Assembly: GCF_009604385.1 (NCBI RefSeq)
Contig: NZ_WEGJ01000044.1
Span: 1 to 49,060, forward strand
Length of the DNA stretch: 49,060 nucleotides
Source: Streptomyces smaragdinus
Lineage (GTDB): Bacteria > Actinomycetota > Actinomycetes > Streptomycetales > Streptomycetaceae
Reading direction: 5' to 3'
This document shows positions 39,659-48,461 of the stretch, piece by piece (the first letter of the stretch is position 1; each line of letters begins with the position of its first letter). The position numbers and the translations under genes were made by a program. The notes beneath the pieces are model-generated. The model did not search any database. It was not told the DNA's origin and saw only the letters and a program-made list of their open reading frames with translations.

Positions 39659-40912
39659 TCACTCGTCGCCTTCCCGCGCCTCGCGGCCCAGGAACAGGGC
39701 GAACACCGGCGGGCGCTGCTGGACCAGCTCGAGCCGGCCGCCGTCGGCCTCCGCCAGATCGCGGGCCACGGCCAGTCCGAGGCCCGTGGAGTTGCGGCCG
39801 CTGACCGTGCGCTCGAAGACCCGTGAGCCCAGGTCCGGGGCGACGCCCGGGCCCTCGTCGGTGACCTCCACGACGACCTGGTTGCCGGTGACGCGGGTAC
39901 GGATCGCGACCCGGCCCTCGCCGTGCATCAGCGAGTTCTCGATCAGCGTGGCGAGCACCTGCGCCACCGCGCCCGGGGTGGCCACGGCCCGCAGCCCGCG
40001 CTTGCCGGAGCGGACTATGGCACGGCTCGCCTGGCGGTAGGCGGGACGCCACTCCTCGATCTGCTGTTTGACGACGTCGTCCACGTCCATGCCGACGGCC
40101 ATCCCGGAGCGCTGCTCGCGGGAGTTGGTGAGCAGCCGCTGCACCACGTCCGTGAGCCGTTCGACCTGGGTGAGCGCGATCGCCGCCTCCTCCTTCACCG
40201 TCGCCGGGTCGCCGGCGGAGATCTCGGCGATCTCCTCCAGACGCATGGACAGCGCGGTCAGCGGGGTGCGCAGCTGGTGGGAGGCGTCGGCGGCGAGGCG
40301 GCGTTCGGCGGTGAGCATCTTGGTGATCCGCTCGGCGCTGTTGTCGAGGACGTCGGCGACGCGGTCGAGTTCGGGGACACCGTAGCGGCGGTGCTTGCCG
40401 CGGTGGTCGCCGGAGCCGAGGCGTTCGGCGGTCTCGGCGAGGTCGGTGAGGGGGGCGGTGAGCCGGTTGGCCTGGCGGACGGCGAGGAGGACGGCGGCGC
40501 CGACGGCGAGGAGGGCGACGGCGAGGATGACCAGGAGGTTGCGGCCCATCTCCTGGTTGACCTGGTCGCGGCCCTCGTAGACCGTGACGCTGACGCCGGT
40601 CTGGCCGCTCTGGGTGGCGGTGATCCGGCCGCCGTCGGGCATGGTGCCCAGGGTGATCGGCTCCGCCCCGGCGCCGGCCCGGACGATCGCGGCGCCGGTG
40701 CCGATGTGCTCGCCCAGGGTCTCGGCGGTGACCGGGTCACCGGCGGCGAGCTTGGCCTCGACGGAGGAGAAGAGCCGTACCGCCTCGGACTGCACGCGGT
40801 CGTGGGCGGCGTTCTCGATGGTGCGGCTCTCGACGATCACCAGGGAGACGCCGAAGACGGCGATGACGACGAGCACCACGGCGAGGGTGGAGTTGATGAG
40901 CCGGCGCCTCAT
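39659..40912 (-). CDS. Two-component sensor histidine kinase
   Basis: The 417-residue kinase has two membrane helices (about 7-27 and 125-145), a small extracytoplasmic sensor between them, a HAMP segment, and the H-box ADASHQLRTPLTALSMRLEEI with His212. The ATPase domain shows the N-box LATLIENSLMHGEG, then VTDEGPGVAPDLGSRVFER and STGLGLAVARDLAEADGG. It would phosphorylate the response regulator encoded 15 bp upstream in the same operon. The ligand is unknown. The stop abuts the GtrA gene stop (39656-39658), so the two genes converge with no gap. Confidence 0.94.
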   Translation of the reverse strand: MRRRLINSTLAVVLVVIAVFGVSLVIVESRTIENAAHDRVQSEAVRLFSSVEAKLAAGDPVTAETLGEHIGTGAAIVRAGAGAEPITLGTMPDGGRITATQSGQTGVSVTVYEGRDQVNQEMGRNLLVILAVALLAVGAAVLLAVRQANRLTAPLTDLAETAERLGSGDHRGKHRRYGVPELDRVADVLDNSAERITKMLTAERRLAADASHQLRTPLTALSMRLEEIAEISAGDPATVKEEAAIALTQVERLTDVVQRLLTNSREQRSGMAVGMDVDDVVKQQIEEWRPAYRQASRAIVRSGKRGLRAVATPGAVAQVLATLIENSLMHGEGRVAIRTRVTGNQVVVEVTDEGPGVAPDLGSRVFERTVSGRNSTGLGLAVARDLAEADGGRLELVQQRPPVFALFLGREAREGDE

Positions 40913-40927
40913 GGGTCGGTTACCGAA

Positions 40928-41611
<684 letters not shown>

Positions 41612-41697
41612 GGGGCGATGGTAGTCCGCCGTATGCGCGGATGGGTTACGGCTGGCAGAGCCGGTGCTGTCACTCCGTGTGAATGCCTCCGCAAAAG

Positions 41698-41735
41698 TGA
41701 TCAACCGTCCGAAAGTTCGCATACAGTGTCGGAAC
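41698..41735 (+). promoter_or_regulatory. Predicted promoter and dyad upstream of the POT transporter gene
   Basis: TGATCA (41698-41703) and TACAGT (41722-41727), spaced 18 bp, form a plausible promoter. A GTTC-N13-GAAC dyad (41715-41735) overlaps the -10, so a repressor could act here. The neighbouring response regulator is a candidate for binding, by position only. Confidence 0.35.
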
Positions 41736-41760
41736 ATCCGTCGATCTGGAGGGGACAGCC

Positions 41761-43278
41761 ATGGCGTCGAGCCCGCCGAAGACCACCGCAGAGCCCCCCG
41801 CCGGCGGCGCGACGATCTTCGGACATCCGCGCGGGCTCGCAACCCTGTTCCTGACGGAGATGTGGGAGCGCTTCTCGTACTACGGGATGCGCGCCCTGCT
41901 CGTGCTGTACCTGGTCTCCGGCGGCCCGGACGCGGCGGCCGGCAGCCAGGGCGGCGGGCTGGGGATGTCGGCGGCCACGGCGACGGCGATCTTCTCGGTG
42001 TACGTGTCGATGGTCTATCTGATGGCGATGCCCGGCGGCTGGTTCGGGGACCGGGTCTGGGGGGCGCGCAAGACGGTTGCCGTCGCCGGGACCGTGATCA
42101 TGGCCGGTCACATCTGTCTGGCGCTGCCCGGCTCGGCGATGTTCTTCGTGGGGCTGGCGCTGGTGGCGATCGGCTCGGGGCTGCTGAAGGCCAATATCTC
42201 CACCATGGTCGGACATCTGTACAAGGAGGGGGACGTCCGCCGGGACGCCGGCTTCACGATCTTCTACATGGGCATCAACCTCGGCGCCTTCGCCGCCCCG
42301 TTCGGCATCGGCATCGTCGGCGAGAAGGTCAGCTGGCATCTGGGCTTCGGACTCGCCGCGGTCGGCATGGCGCTGGGACTGGCGCAGTTCCTCTTCTTCT
42401 CCCGCCATCTGAGCCCGCACAGCAGCCTGGTCCCCAATCCGCTGACGGCCGCCGAGCGCCGGTCGGTCACCGTCAGGACCCTCGCCGGGGTGCTGGTCGC
42501 CGTCGCGTTCTACGGGATCGTGATCGCCGCCGGCGTGTACACCCTGAACTGGGCGCTCGTCCCGATCATCGCCGCGGGGCTGGTCATCCCGGTCGCCGTG
42601 CTGGTGCGGATCCGGCGGGACGGGGAGCTGTCGGACGCGGAGCAGAAGAAGATGAGCGCGTTCATCTGGTTCTTCGTCGCCGCCGCGATCTTCTGGATGA
42701 TCTACGACCAGGGGGCCTCGACGCTGTCCCTGTTCGGCGACGCGCACACGGAGAAGAACCTCTTCGGCTGGGAGATGCCGACCGTCCTCTACCAGGCACT
42801 GAACCCGCTGTTCATCATGCTGCTGGCGCCCGTCTTCGCCTCGCTCTGGCTGGCCCTGGCCCGCCGGGACCGCGAGCCGACGACGATCGTGAAGTTCTCC
42901 TTCGGACTGTTCGTCGTCGGGCTGTCGTTCTACGTCTTCCTCATCCCGATGGGCATGGTGTCGGGGGACGAGCAGGTCACCATGTGGTGGCTGGTCGGCA
43001 TCTACCTCATGCACACGGTGGCCGAGCTGTGCCTGTCCCCCGTGGGGCTGTCGCTCACCACCAAGATGGCGCCGAAGAAGTACATGTCGCAGATGATGGG
43101 CGTCTTCTTCCTCGCCGTCACCGCCGGCGACTCCGTCACGGGTCTGCTGGCCGTCGCGGGCGTGGACCTCAACGGCGCGGGCGTGGTGGCCCTGGAGGCC
43201 ACCGCCGCGGTCGCCGCCGCCGGGGCGATCTACCTGTACCGCAACCGGGTACGGGCCCTGATGGGCGACGTGCACTGA
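41761..43278 (+). CDS. POT family proton-dependent oligopeptide transporter
   Basis: The 505-residue membrane protein of the MFS/POT family brings in di- and tripeptides with protons. The family motif is TEMWERFSYYGMRALLVLYL (the ExxERF motif for proton coupling). Further features are GGWFGDRVWGARKTV, GLLKANISTMVGHLY and FTIFYMGINLGAFAAPF, followed by GLFVVGLSFYVFLIPMG. About 12 to 14 hydrophobic segments are apparent. GGAGGGG lies about six bases before the ATG. It is divergent from the two-component operon. Confidence 0.94.
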   Translation: MASSPPKTTAEPPAGGATIFGHPRGLATLFLTEMWERFSYYGMRALLVLYLVSGGPDAAAGSQGGGLGMSAATATAIFSVYVSMVYLMAMPGGWFGDRVWGARKTVAVAGTVIMAGHICLALPGSAMFFVGLALVAIGSGLLKANISTMVGHLYKEGDVRRDAGFTIFYMGINLGAFAAPFGIGIVGEKVSWHLGFGLAAVGMALGLAQFLFFSRHLSPHSSLVPNPLTAAERRSVTVRTLAGVLVAVAFYGIVIAAGVYTLNWALVPIIAAGLVIPVAVLVRIRRDGELSDAEQKKMSAFIWFFVAAAIFWMIYDQGASTLSLFGDAHTEKNLFGWEMPTVLYQALNPLFIMLLAPVFASLWLALARRDREPTTIVKFSFGLFVVGLSFYVFLIPMGMVSGDEQVTMWWLVGIYLMHTVAELCLSPVGLSLTTKMAPKKYMSQMMGVFFLAVTAGDSVTGLLAVAGVDLNGAGVVALEATAAVAAAGAIYLYRNRVRALMGDVH

Positions 43279-43285
43279 GTCCCGC

Positions 43286-43741
43286 TCACAGCGGCGCCGC
43301 CAGCTCCGCCCACACCGTCTTGCCCCGCGCGTCCGGCGTACGCTCCACGCCCCACTGCAGGCACAGCCGCTGCACGATGAACATCCCGTGCCCGCCCGGC
43401 CGCGCCGCCCGGTGCGGGGTGCGCGGGGCGGGGGTGCCGGGGCCGAGGTCGGCGACCTCGACGCGGATCAGCTTGGCGGCCAGCCGCATCCGCAGCTCGT
43501 CCGGGCCGCCGGCGTGCAGACAGGCGTTCGTGACCAACTCGGAGACCACCAGCAGCAGATCCTCCGCCGCCGCCCGCTGATCCCCCGTCACCGCCGGCAG
43601 CCAGCCCCAGTCCACCAGGACCGAGCGCGCGAAGTCCCGCGCCCGCGGCACCGCCCCGCCCACCCCCGCCAGCCGCAGCCGGCGCACCTGCCCGACCGGC
43701 GGCCGGCCGGCGCCCGGCGGGGACGGCCTGGTCGGACTCAT
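43286..43741 (-). CDS. HATPase-domain anti-sigma factor-like protein
   Basis: A 151-residue protein with a GHKL ATPase fold typical of RsbW/SpoIIAB-like anti-sigma kinases. The N-box is AAEDLLLVVSELVTNACLHAGGPDEL and the G-box PGGHGMFIVQRLCLQWGV. Such kinases bind a sigma factor and release it when a STAS antagonist is dephosphorylated. The STAS gene 140 bp upstream on the same strand and the sigma gene at 44521 complete a partner-switch set. The ATG at 43741 is used. Streptomyces has dozens of such ATPases; the pairing here is inferred from proximity. Confidence 0.85.
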   Translation of the reverse strand: MSPTRPSPPGAGRPPVGQVRRLRLAGVGGAVPRARDFARSVLVDWGWLPAVTGDQRAAAEDLLLVVSELVTNACLHAGGPDELRMRLAAKLIRVEVADLGPGTPAPRTPHRAARPGGHGMFIVQRLCLQWGVERTPDARGKTVWAELAAPL

Positions 43742-43881
43742 CGCCTCACCCCGCCGCTCCGCACTCGCCGCATCAGCCTGTTCACGTCATTCCTGTCTGT
43801 CATGAGTTTCGCCAGGGCTCCTGCCCTGCGCGCCCGCGAGAACACCCACAACTTTCCCCGCCCCCCATGCGCCGCCGGCGT

Positions 43882-44250
43882 CTACTGCTCGAGCGCGTCC
43901 GCCAGCGTCTGGTGAACGGTGAAGACCGCCTCCGCGCCCGTGATCTCGAACACCCGGGCGACGGCGGACCGCATCGCGGCCAGATGGACGCCGCCACCGG
44001 CGGCCTCGGCCCGCAGCCGGGCGCCGAGCAGCACGTTCAGCCCGGTGGAGTCGCAGAACTGCAGCTGCGAGCAGTCCACGACGATCCTGCTCAGCCCGTC
44101 GTCCAGACTGCGGTCCAGCGGCTCACGCAGCACCTCCGCCGTATGGAAGTCGAGCTCCCCCTTCGGCGTGAACACGGCGGAACCGCCCGCACGCCGTTCC
44201 TCGACCTCAAGCCGGCCACGGCTCACGTCGCCGACCATCCCGCGGTCCAT
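43882..44250 (-). CDS. STAS-domain anti-sigma factor antagonist
   Basis: A 122-residue STAS protein: AVFTPKGELDFHTAEVLREPL, RIVVDCSQLQFCDSTGLNVLLGARLRAEA and GGVHLAAMRSAVARVFEITGAEAVF. Ser68 in CDSTGLN is the site phosphorylated by RsbW-type kinases; when unphosphorylated it captures the kinase and frees the sigma factor. GGAGG lies six bases before the ATG. It is divergent from the sigma-factor gene and probably co-transcribed with the HATPase gene downstream. Confidence 0.93.
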   Translation of the reverse strand: MDRGMVGDVSRGRLEVEERRAGGSAVFTPKGELDFHTAEVLREPLDRSLDDGLSRIVVDCSQLQFCDSTGLNVLLGARLRAEAAGGGVHLAAMRSAVARVFEITGAEAVFTVHQTLADALEQ

Positions 44251-44391
44251 GCTCGCCCTCCCGATGATGTCCGGGTCACGCTTGTACGGGATCCATTATC
44301 CGCCTTCGGATGGCGCCAAGACGGTGTATCCGGTCTCACGTTCACCGCCCGAACAAGCCCACATTTACGGGCAAATACGGACATCATTCAC

Positions 44392-44419
44392 TTGCCAGAG
44401 GGGTGGGGAAGCGGATAGG
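44392..44419 (+). promoter_or_regulatory. Possible promoter of the sigma-factor gene
   Basis: TTGCCA (44392-44397) and GATAGG (44414-44419), spaced 16 bp, form a plausible promoter about 100 bp before the start at 44521. No SigB-type GTTT...GGGTA promoter was found, so clear autoregulation is not seen. The rest of 44251-44520 holds nothing else I recognise. Confidence 0.3.
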
Positions 44420-44520
44420 GCTAGAGGTGCAGCACCCGATCCAAGGCCTGGAGGACCCGCAGAAAGCAGCATGACGAGATGGCTTCGGCAGCCGTATGCC
44501 GAGAAACGATGGAGGACACC

Positions 44521-45441
44521 ATGTCACCCCGGCTCGACGAGCGCACCGACTCGTCGGCAAGCACGATCCCTGCAAACAAGACCGGCTCTCTGGGCTCTCC
44601 GGGCCCCTTGGGCGAAGACGCCCCGCTCGCGGACCTCGTCGAGGAACTCGCCGAGCTCCCCCCGTACGACGAGGTCGCCCCGCAGGACGCGCGGGCCCTG
44701 TCCAAGACCCTCTTCTCCCGGCTGGAAGTGCTGGAGGAGGGCACCCACGAATACGCGTACGTACGCAACACCCTCGTCGAACTCAACCTGGCCCTGGTGA
44801 AGTTCGCCGCCTCCCGCTTCCGCTCGCGCAGCGAGCCGATGGAGGACATCATCCAGGTCGGCACCATAGGCCTGATCAAGGCCATCGACCGGTTCGAGCT
44901 CACGCGCGGGGTGGAGTTCCCCACCTTCGCGATGCCGACCATCGTCGGCGAGATCAAGCGGTTCTTCCGCGACACCTCCTGGTCCGTCCGCGTACCGCGC
45001 CGGCTCCAGGAACTGCGCCTGGATCTGGCGAAGGCGGGCGACGAACTCGCCCAGAAGCTGGACCGCGCACCCACCGTGGGCGAGCTGGCGACGAAGCTCG
45101 ACCTGTCCCACGACGAGGTCGTCGAGGGCATGGCGGCGTCCAACGCGTACACCGCCTCCTCCCTGGACGCCCAGCCCGAGGAGGACGAGTCCGAGGGCGC
45201 GCTCGCGGACCGGATCGGCTACGAGGACCAGAGCCTCGAGGGCATCGAGTACGTGGAGTCCCTGAAGCCGCTGATCGCGGAGCTTCCGTCGCGGGACCGC
45301 CGGATTCTGTCGCTGCGGTTCGTCGCGAACATGACGCAGTCGGAGATCGGTGAGGAGCTCGGGATCTCGCAGATGCATGTGTCGCGGCTGCTGTCGCGGA
45401 CGCTGGTGCGGTTGCGCAAGGGGTTGATGGTCGAGGAGTAG
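44521..45441 (+). CDS. SigB/SigF/SigG-family RNA polymerase sigma factor (SigI-like)
   Basis: The 306-residue alternative sigma factor has sigma-70 regions 2 to 4. Region 2 includes NLALVKFAASRFRSRSEPMEDIIQVGTIGLIKAIDRFELTRGVEFPTFAMPTIVGEIKRFFRDTSW. Region 3 reads VRVPRRLQELRLDLAKAGDELAQKLDRAPTVGELA. Region 4 has LPSRDRRILSLRFVANMTQSEIGEELGISQMHVSRLLSRTLVRLR. ATG 44521 is chosen because GGAGG lies six bases upstream; ATGs at 44479 and 44509 are in frame. From memory, the arrangement resembles the sigI-arsI-prsI locus of S. coelicolor. The terminator at 45448-45475 follows. Confidence 0.94.
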   Translation: MSPRLDERTDSSASTIPANKTGSLGSPGPLGEDAPLADLVEELAELPPYDEVAPQDARALSKTLFSRLEVLEEGTHEYAYVRNTLVELNLALVKFAASRFRSRSEPMEDIIQVGTIGLIKAIDRFELTRGVEFPTFAMPTIVGEIKRFFRDTSWSVRVPRRLQELRLDLAKAGDELAQKLDRAPTVGELATKLDLSHDEVVEGMAASNAYTASSLDAQPEEDESEGALADRIGYEDQSLEGIEYVESLKPLIAELPSRDRRILSLRFVANMTQSEIGEELGISQMHVSRLLSRTLVRLRKGLMVEE

Positions 45442-45447
45442 TCGTCC

Positions 45448-45475
45448 GGGCGGCGCCACCCGGTTGGCGCCGCCC
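45448..45475 (+). terminator. Terminator after the sigma-factor gene
   Basis: GGGCGGCGCCA (45448-45458) pairs perfectly with TGGCGCCGCCC (45465-45475) around a 6-nt loop, seven bases after the stop. Confidence 0.88.
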
Positions 45476-45513
45476 CGGCTGCGTGCCCCGGCCCCGGGCG
45501 TTTGGCTCGGGGC

Positions 45514-46770
45514 ATGCGCGTATCGCTCCGGCCGCTGCTCGCCGGAGTCCTCCTCGCCCTCTCCGCCTGCGGTACGACCCCTCCCCCGCCCGCGTTCGAG
45601 CCCCCGCCGGCCGCCACCGGCGAGTGGTGGCCGTGCCCGCTCACCGGGATGGCGCGGCGCGAGTGCACCCGGGTCACCGTGCCGGTGGGCCCGCCGCACG
45701 CCGAGAGCATCTCCCTCGCCGTGACCCGGCTGCCGGCGCGCCGGCCCGCCCGCCGGATCGGGGCGCTGGTGCTGCTGCCGGGCGGGCCGGGGCTGTCCGG
45801 GCTGCAGGAGGCGCTCGCCGCGACCGTGGAGTATCCGCCCGCGCTGCGGGACCGGTTCGACATCGTGGGCGTGGACATGCGGGGTGTGGGACGCAGCTCG
45901 CCGGTGGACTGCGGGGAACCGATCGGTCCGCTGGACGGGCTGCGGGATGCCCCGGACCTTTCCGCTGCGGACGTCGATGCGGTGGACGCGCAGGTCAGGG
46001 ACTACGTGGAGTACTGCCGTATCCAGCACGGCGAGCTGATCGGGCGGCTGGGGAGCCGCGTCCTGGTACGGGACCTGGAGGCCGTACGGGAGGCGCTGGG
46101 CGAGGAGCGGATCAGCCTCCTCGCCCACTCGTACGGCACCCTCCCCGGCCAGCTGTACCTCGCCTCGCATCCCGACCGCGTCCGCTCGGCCGTCTTCGAC
46201 GGTGTCCTCGATCCCGCCCGGTCCGGGCCGGCGATGGCGCTGCGGACGGTGCATTCGCGGGAGGAGCTGGACGCGGAGCAGGTGCCTGTCCCCCAGTCCC
46301 GCCGTATCCCGGCGGACGTCCGCGCCGCGTTCCGGGAACTGGCGCCCGGGGGGCCGTCGCTGGCGCTGTTCCTGGGGCGGCACTGCGCGGACTTCACGTG
46401 GCCGTCTTCGGTGGGTGGTCTTCTGCGGTGGCTGGAGTCCCGTTCGGGCGAGCCCCGTTGGCGCCTCAACACGGTCGCGCGGGACTACGCGGCGTGTGTC
46501 CACTGGCCGGAGCACGAGCCGCCGCCGCCGGGGGCGGTGTGGCCTGCCGGGGGTGGCGTGCGGCCGTTGCTGATCGGGTCGGAGGGTGACATCCGTACGC
46601 CTCTCGCGGGAGCGGAGAGGGTGGCGGAGCGCTTCGACGCGCCGCTGGTGACGGTGGGCGGGGGGCGGCATGGGCTGGTGGGGCACGGGTCGGCTTGTGC
46701 GGAACGGGCGGCGGTGGCTTATCTCAGCGGGAGGTCCGGGCTGGGGGCGGGGGATCGGGTGCGGTGTTGA
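45514..46770 (+). CDS. Alpha/beta-hydrolase lipoprotein (tripeptidyl-aminopeptidase-like)
   Basis: The 418-residue exported protein begins MRVSLRPLLAGVLLALSACGTT, a signal peptide ending in a lipobox (LSAC, Cys19), so it should be lipid-anchored. The hydrolase domain has LVLLPGGPGLSG and RFDIVGVDMRGVGRSSPVDC, the nucleophile elbow AHSYGTLPG, and a C-terminal LLIGSEGDIRTPLAGAER (Asp) with GGGRHGLVGHG (His). The pattern matches S33-type proline/tripeptidyl aminopeptidases of Streptomyces. The ATG at 45514 gives a clean signal peptide; TTG 45502 is less likely. Convergent with the next hydrolase, 11 bp apart. Confidence 0.9.
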   Translation: MRVSLRPLLAGVLLALSACGTTPPPPAFEPPPAATGEWWPCPLTGMARRECTRVTVPVGPPHAESISLAVTRLPARRPARRIGALVLLPGGPGLSGLQEALAATVEYPPALRDRFDIVGVDMRGVGRSSPVDCGEPIGPLDGLRDAPDLSAADVDAVDAQVRDYVEYCRIQHGELIGRLGSRVLVRDLEAVREALGEERISLLAHSYGTLPGQLYLASHPDRVRSAVFDGVLDPARSGPAMALRTVHSREELDAEQVPVPQSRRIPADVRAAFRELAPGGPSLALFLGRHCADFTWPSSVGGLLRWLESRSGEPRWRLNTVARDYAACVHWPEHEPPPPGAVWPAGGGVRPLLIGSEGDIRTPLAGAERVAERFDAPLVTVGGGRHGLVGHGSACAERAAVAYLSGRSGLGAGDRVRC

Positions 46771-46781
46771 GGGTGCGGGTG

Positions 46782-47639
46782 TCAGGGGGCGGTGCTGAAG
46801 CCGAGGATGGCTTGGGCGATTCGGTTGGGGTGTTCGGCGACCATGTTGTGGCTGGCGCCCTCGAGTTCGAGGACGCGCAGGTGGGGGCGGTTTTCTACGG
46901 CGGGCAGCAGATCGCGGAGGATGCCTGCCCGGAGGGCCGGCATGAGGTCGCCGGTGCGGCCGGGGAGGCCGGGGAGGTTTTCGGTGGCGAGGACGAAGAG
47001 GGCGGGGCAGCGGATGCCGCTCACCGCGGGGACGCTGTCCTGGAAGTACGGGTCGTAGCGGATCCGTCCGGCGGTCGCGGCGTCGGGTCGTACGTAGACA
47101 CCCTCGGGCGTGGTGCGGCGGGATCGCTCGGGGACCATGGCGACGTGGGCCTCGGGGAGGGGGTGGGCCATGGCGGCGGCCTGGGCGTCGAAGACGGCCT
47201 TGAGCTCCTCGAGCAGGGCGGTCCTGTTCTCTTCCTCGAGCCCCGCGTAGTTCCCGGCCGCGGTCTCCGCCGAGCGCAGGCCGTCGAGGTTGACGATCCC
47301 GGGACCGTCGGGGTGCCGCAGGGCCCATCGGACGGCGAGCATGCCGCCGAGGGAGTGGCCCACGACGAGGGGGTCCTTGAGCTCGAGGCGGGTCACGACC
47401 GCCTCCACGTCGTCCAGCGCCGCCTCCCACTCCCACGGCCCGTCCCCGGACAGTCCGTGTCCCCTGAGGTCCATGTCGACGACCCGGTGTTCTCCGGTCA
47501 GCAGCGGGGCGACGGCGTCCCAGTGCCGGAGGGTCCCCCCGAGGCCGTGGAGCAGAAGCAGGGGTGTCCCGCTGCCGCCGTGGTCACGGACGGCGAGGTG
47601 TACGGGGCGGTCATCGATGGTCGTCTCAATTGGCGGCAC
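46782..47639 (-). CDS. Alpha/beta-fold hydrolase
   Basis: A 285-residue cytosolic hydrolase: TPLLLLHGLGGTLRHWDAVAPLL, VVDMDLRGHGLSG, the nucleophile elbow VVGHSLGGMLAVRWAL, and the His of ELEGASHNMVAEHPN. It resembles esterases or C-C bond hydrolases of the family; the substrate is unknown. The GTG at 47639 has GGAAGG five bases upstream, inside the end of the preceding HTH gene, which it overlaps by 14 bases. The two are therefore a coupled pair under the tandem operators at 48107-48148. Confidence 0.9.
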   Translation of the reverse strand: MPPIETTIDDRPVHLAVRDHGGSGTPLLLLHGLGGTLRHWDAVAPLLTGEHRVVDMDLRGHGLSGDGPWEWEAALDDVEAVVTRLELKDPLVVGHSLGGMLAVRWALRHPDGPGIVNLDGLRSAETAAGNYAGLEEENRTALLEELKAVFDAQAAAMAHPLPEAHVAMVPERSRRTTPEGVYVRPDAATAGRIRYDPYFQDSVPAVSGIRCPALFVLATENLPGLPGRTGDLMPALRAGILRDLLPAVENRPHLRVLELEGASHNMVAEHPNRIAQAILGFSTAP

Positions 47640-48108
47640 GGTTGCCTTCCTGAGGTCGGTTGAGCCGGTCGCGGATGGATGAGGTGGTGACGCCGCCGTC
47701 GGGATCCCGCTCGAGCTTGCCCCGCTTGACGAGGTCGTGGACGCCTTGCCGGGTGATGCCGAGCATCGCCCCGGCGGTGGAGTACGACACGGTGCGGGCC
47801 GCAGGGTGCCCGGCGGTCCTGGCCACGGCCCGCCCCAGCGCGGTGCGCCACCACGCGGCGGGCGGATCGAAGGGGGCGTCACCCGGGAAGAGGGCGCCGA
47901 GGAGCCTCGCGGCGGTGCGGGTGGCGGTCCTGGTGTCCGGCCCGAGGAGCTGGGCGGCCCAGACCTCGGCCTCGATCTTCAGCTGCGCCCTGATGGGGCG
48001 GAGGGGCTGGTCGTCGGCGAGGAGGATCTCCAGGGGGTCGAGGAGGCGGGTCTCGAGGACGTGGCGGAGTTCGGTGACGAGCTCGGTGTGGTCGTCGATG
48101 GTTGTCAC
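47626..48108 (-). CDS. HTH-type DNA-binding protein, probably autoregulated
   Basis: The 160-residue protein has an N-terminal helical region (VTTIDDHTELVTELRHVLETRLLDPLEILLADD) and a C-terminal helix-turn-helix (about 107-150): TVSYSTAGAMLGITRQGVHDLVKRGKLERDPDGGVTTSSIRDRL, excisionase/MerR-like. Start GTG 48108 lies seven bases after TATCCT (48121-48116), so the mRNA is predicted leaderless, and there is no Shine-Dalgarno. The start and promoter lie inside two abutting 21-bp dyads, hence probable autoregulation. Start codons further upstream have no ribosome-binding site that fits. The gene overlaps and is coupled to the hydrolase gene downstream. Confidence 0.8.
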   Translation of the reverse strand: MTTIDDHTELVTELRHVLETRLLDPLEILLADDQPLRPIRAQLKIEAEVWAAQLLGPDTRTATRTAARLLGALFPGDAPFDPPAAWWRTALGRAVARTAGHPAARTVSYSTAGAMLGITRQGVHDLVKRGKLERDPDGGVTTSSIRDRLNRPQEGNRAAN

Positions 48109-48148
48109 TTGACGGAGGATAGCAAGTACTTGCTCCTTTTCGTCAAGT
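48107..48148 (-). promoter_or_regulatory. Two abutting 21-bp operator dyads over a leaderless promoter
   Basis: Four copies of the half-site CAAGT/ACTTG form two adjacent dyads, ACTTG-N11-CAAGT, at 48107-48127 and 48128-48148. The whole 42 bp is itself a symmetric arrangement: ACTTGACG, 7 nt, the palindrome GCAAGTACTTGC (48122-48133), 7 nt, CGTCAAGT. On the minus strand TTGACG (48146-48141) and TATCCT (48121-48116), spaced 19 bp, make the promoter, and the dyads cover both hexamers and the GTG start. The half-site repeat of 21 bp equals two helix turns. Confidence 0.7.
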
Positions 48149-48252
48149 AGCGAGGGTGTCAGTGGCCGTCGGGTGATTGGCGCGCGCAAACCCGGCCGCC
48201 GCACCGGCGCAGCCGTACGCCCGCTTGCACAGCTCAGCTGAAAGGGTCCGCC

Positions 48253-48461
48253 ATGCGCATCACTGCCGACGAAGCCCGTCGGAACCTTGTCCCCTTGATC
48301 AAGCGCGTCATCGATGACCACGACACGATTGAGATCACCTCCGAGCACGGGAACGTCGTGATGATGTCGGCGGAAGACTTCGCCGCCTGGCAGGAGGAGG
48401 TATATCTGCTCAGGTCACGGTGAACGCCGCGCGTCTCCTGGCCGCCTCCGTCGCGCGGCGG
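48253..48461 (+). pseudogene. Frameshifted YefM/Phd-type antitoxin remnant, toxin absent
   Basis: The frame 48253-48423 encodes 56 residues, MRITADEARRNLVPLIKRVI with TIEITSEHGNVVMMSAEDFAAWQEEVYLLRSR, an excellent match to the YefM antitoxin N-terminus. These bind a YoeB-type mRNase. Normal YefM is about 80-90 residues and continues LLRSPxNAxRLLxAVAR. Here one base appears lost: reading from GTG 48420 in the next frame gives VNAARLLAASVARR, the expected continuation. The protein would stop at TGA 48421-48423. No toxin gene follows; repeats take its place. AAGGG lies seven bases before the ATG, so a truncated DNA-binding antitoxin might still be made. Confidence 0.75.
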
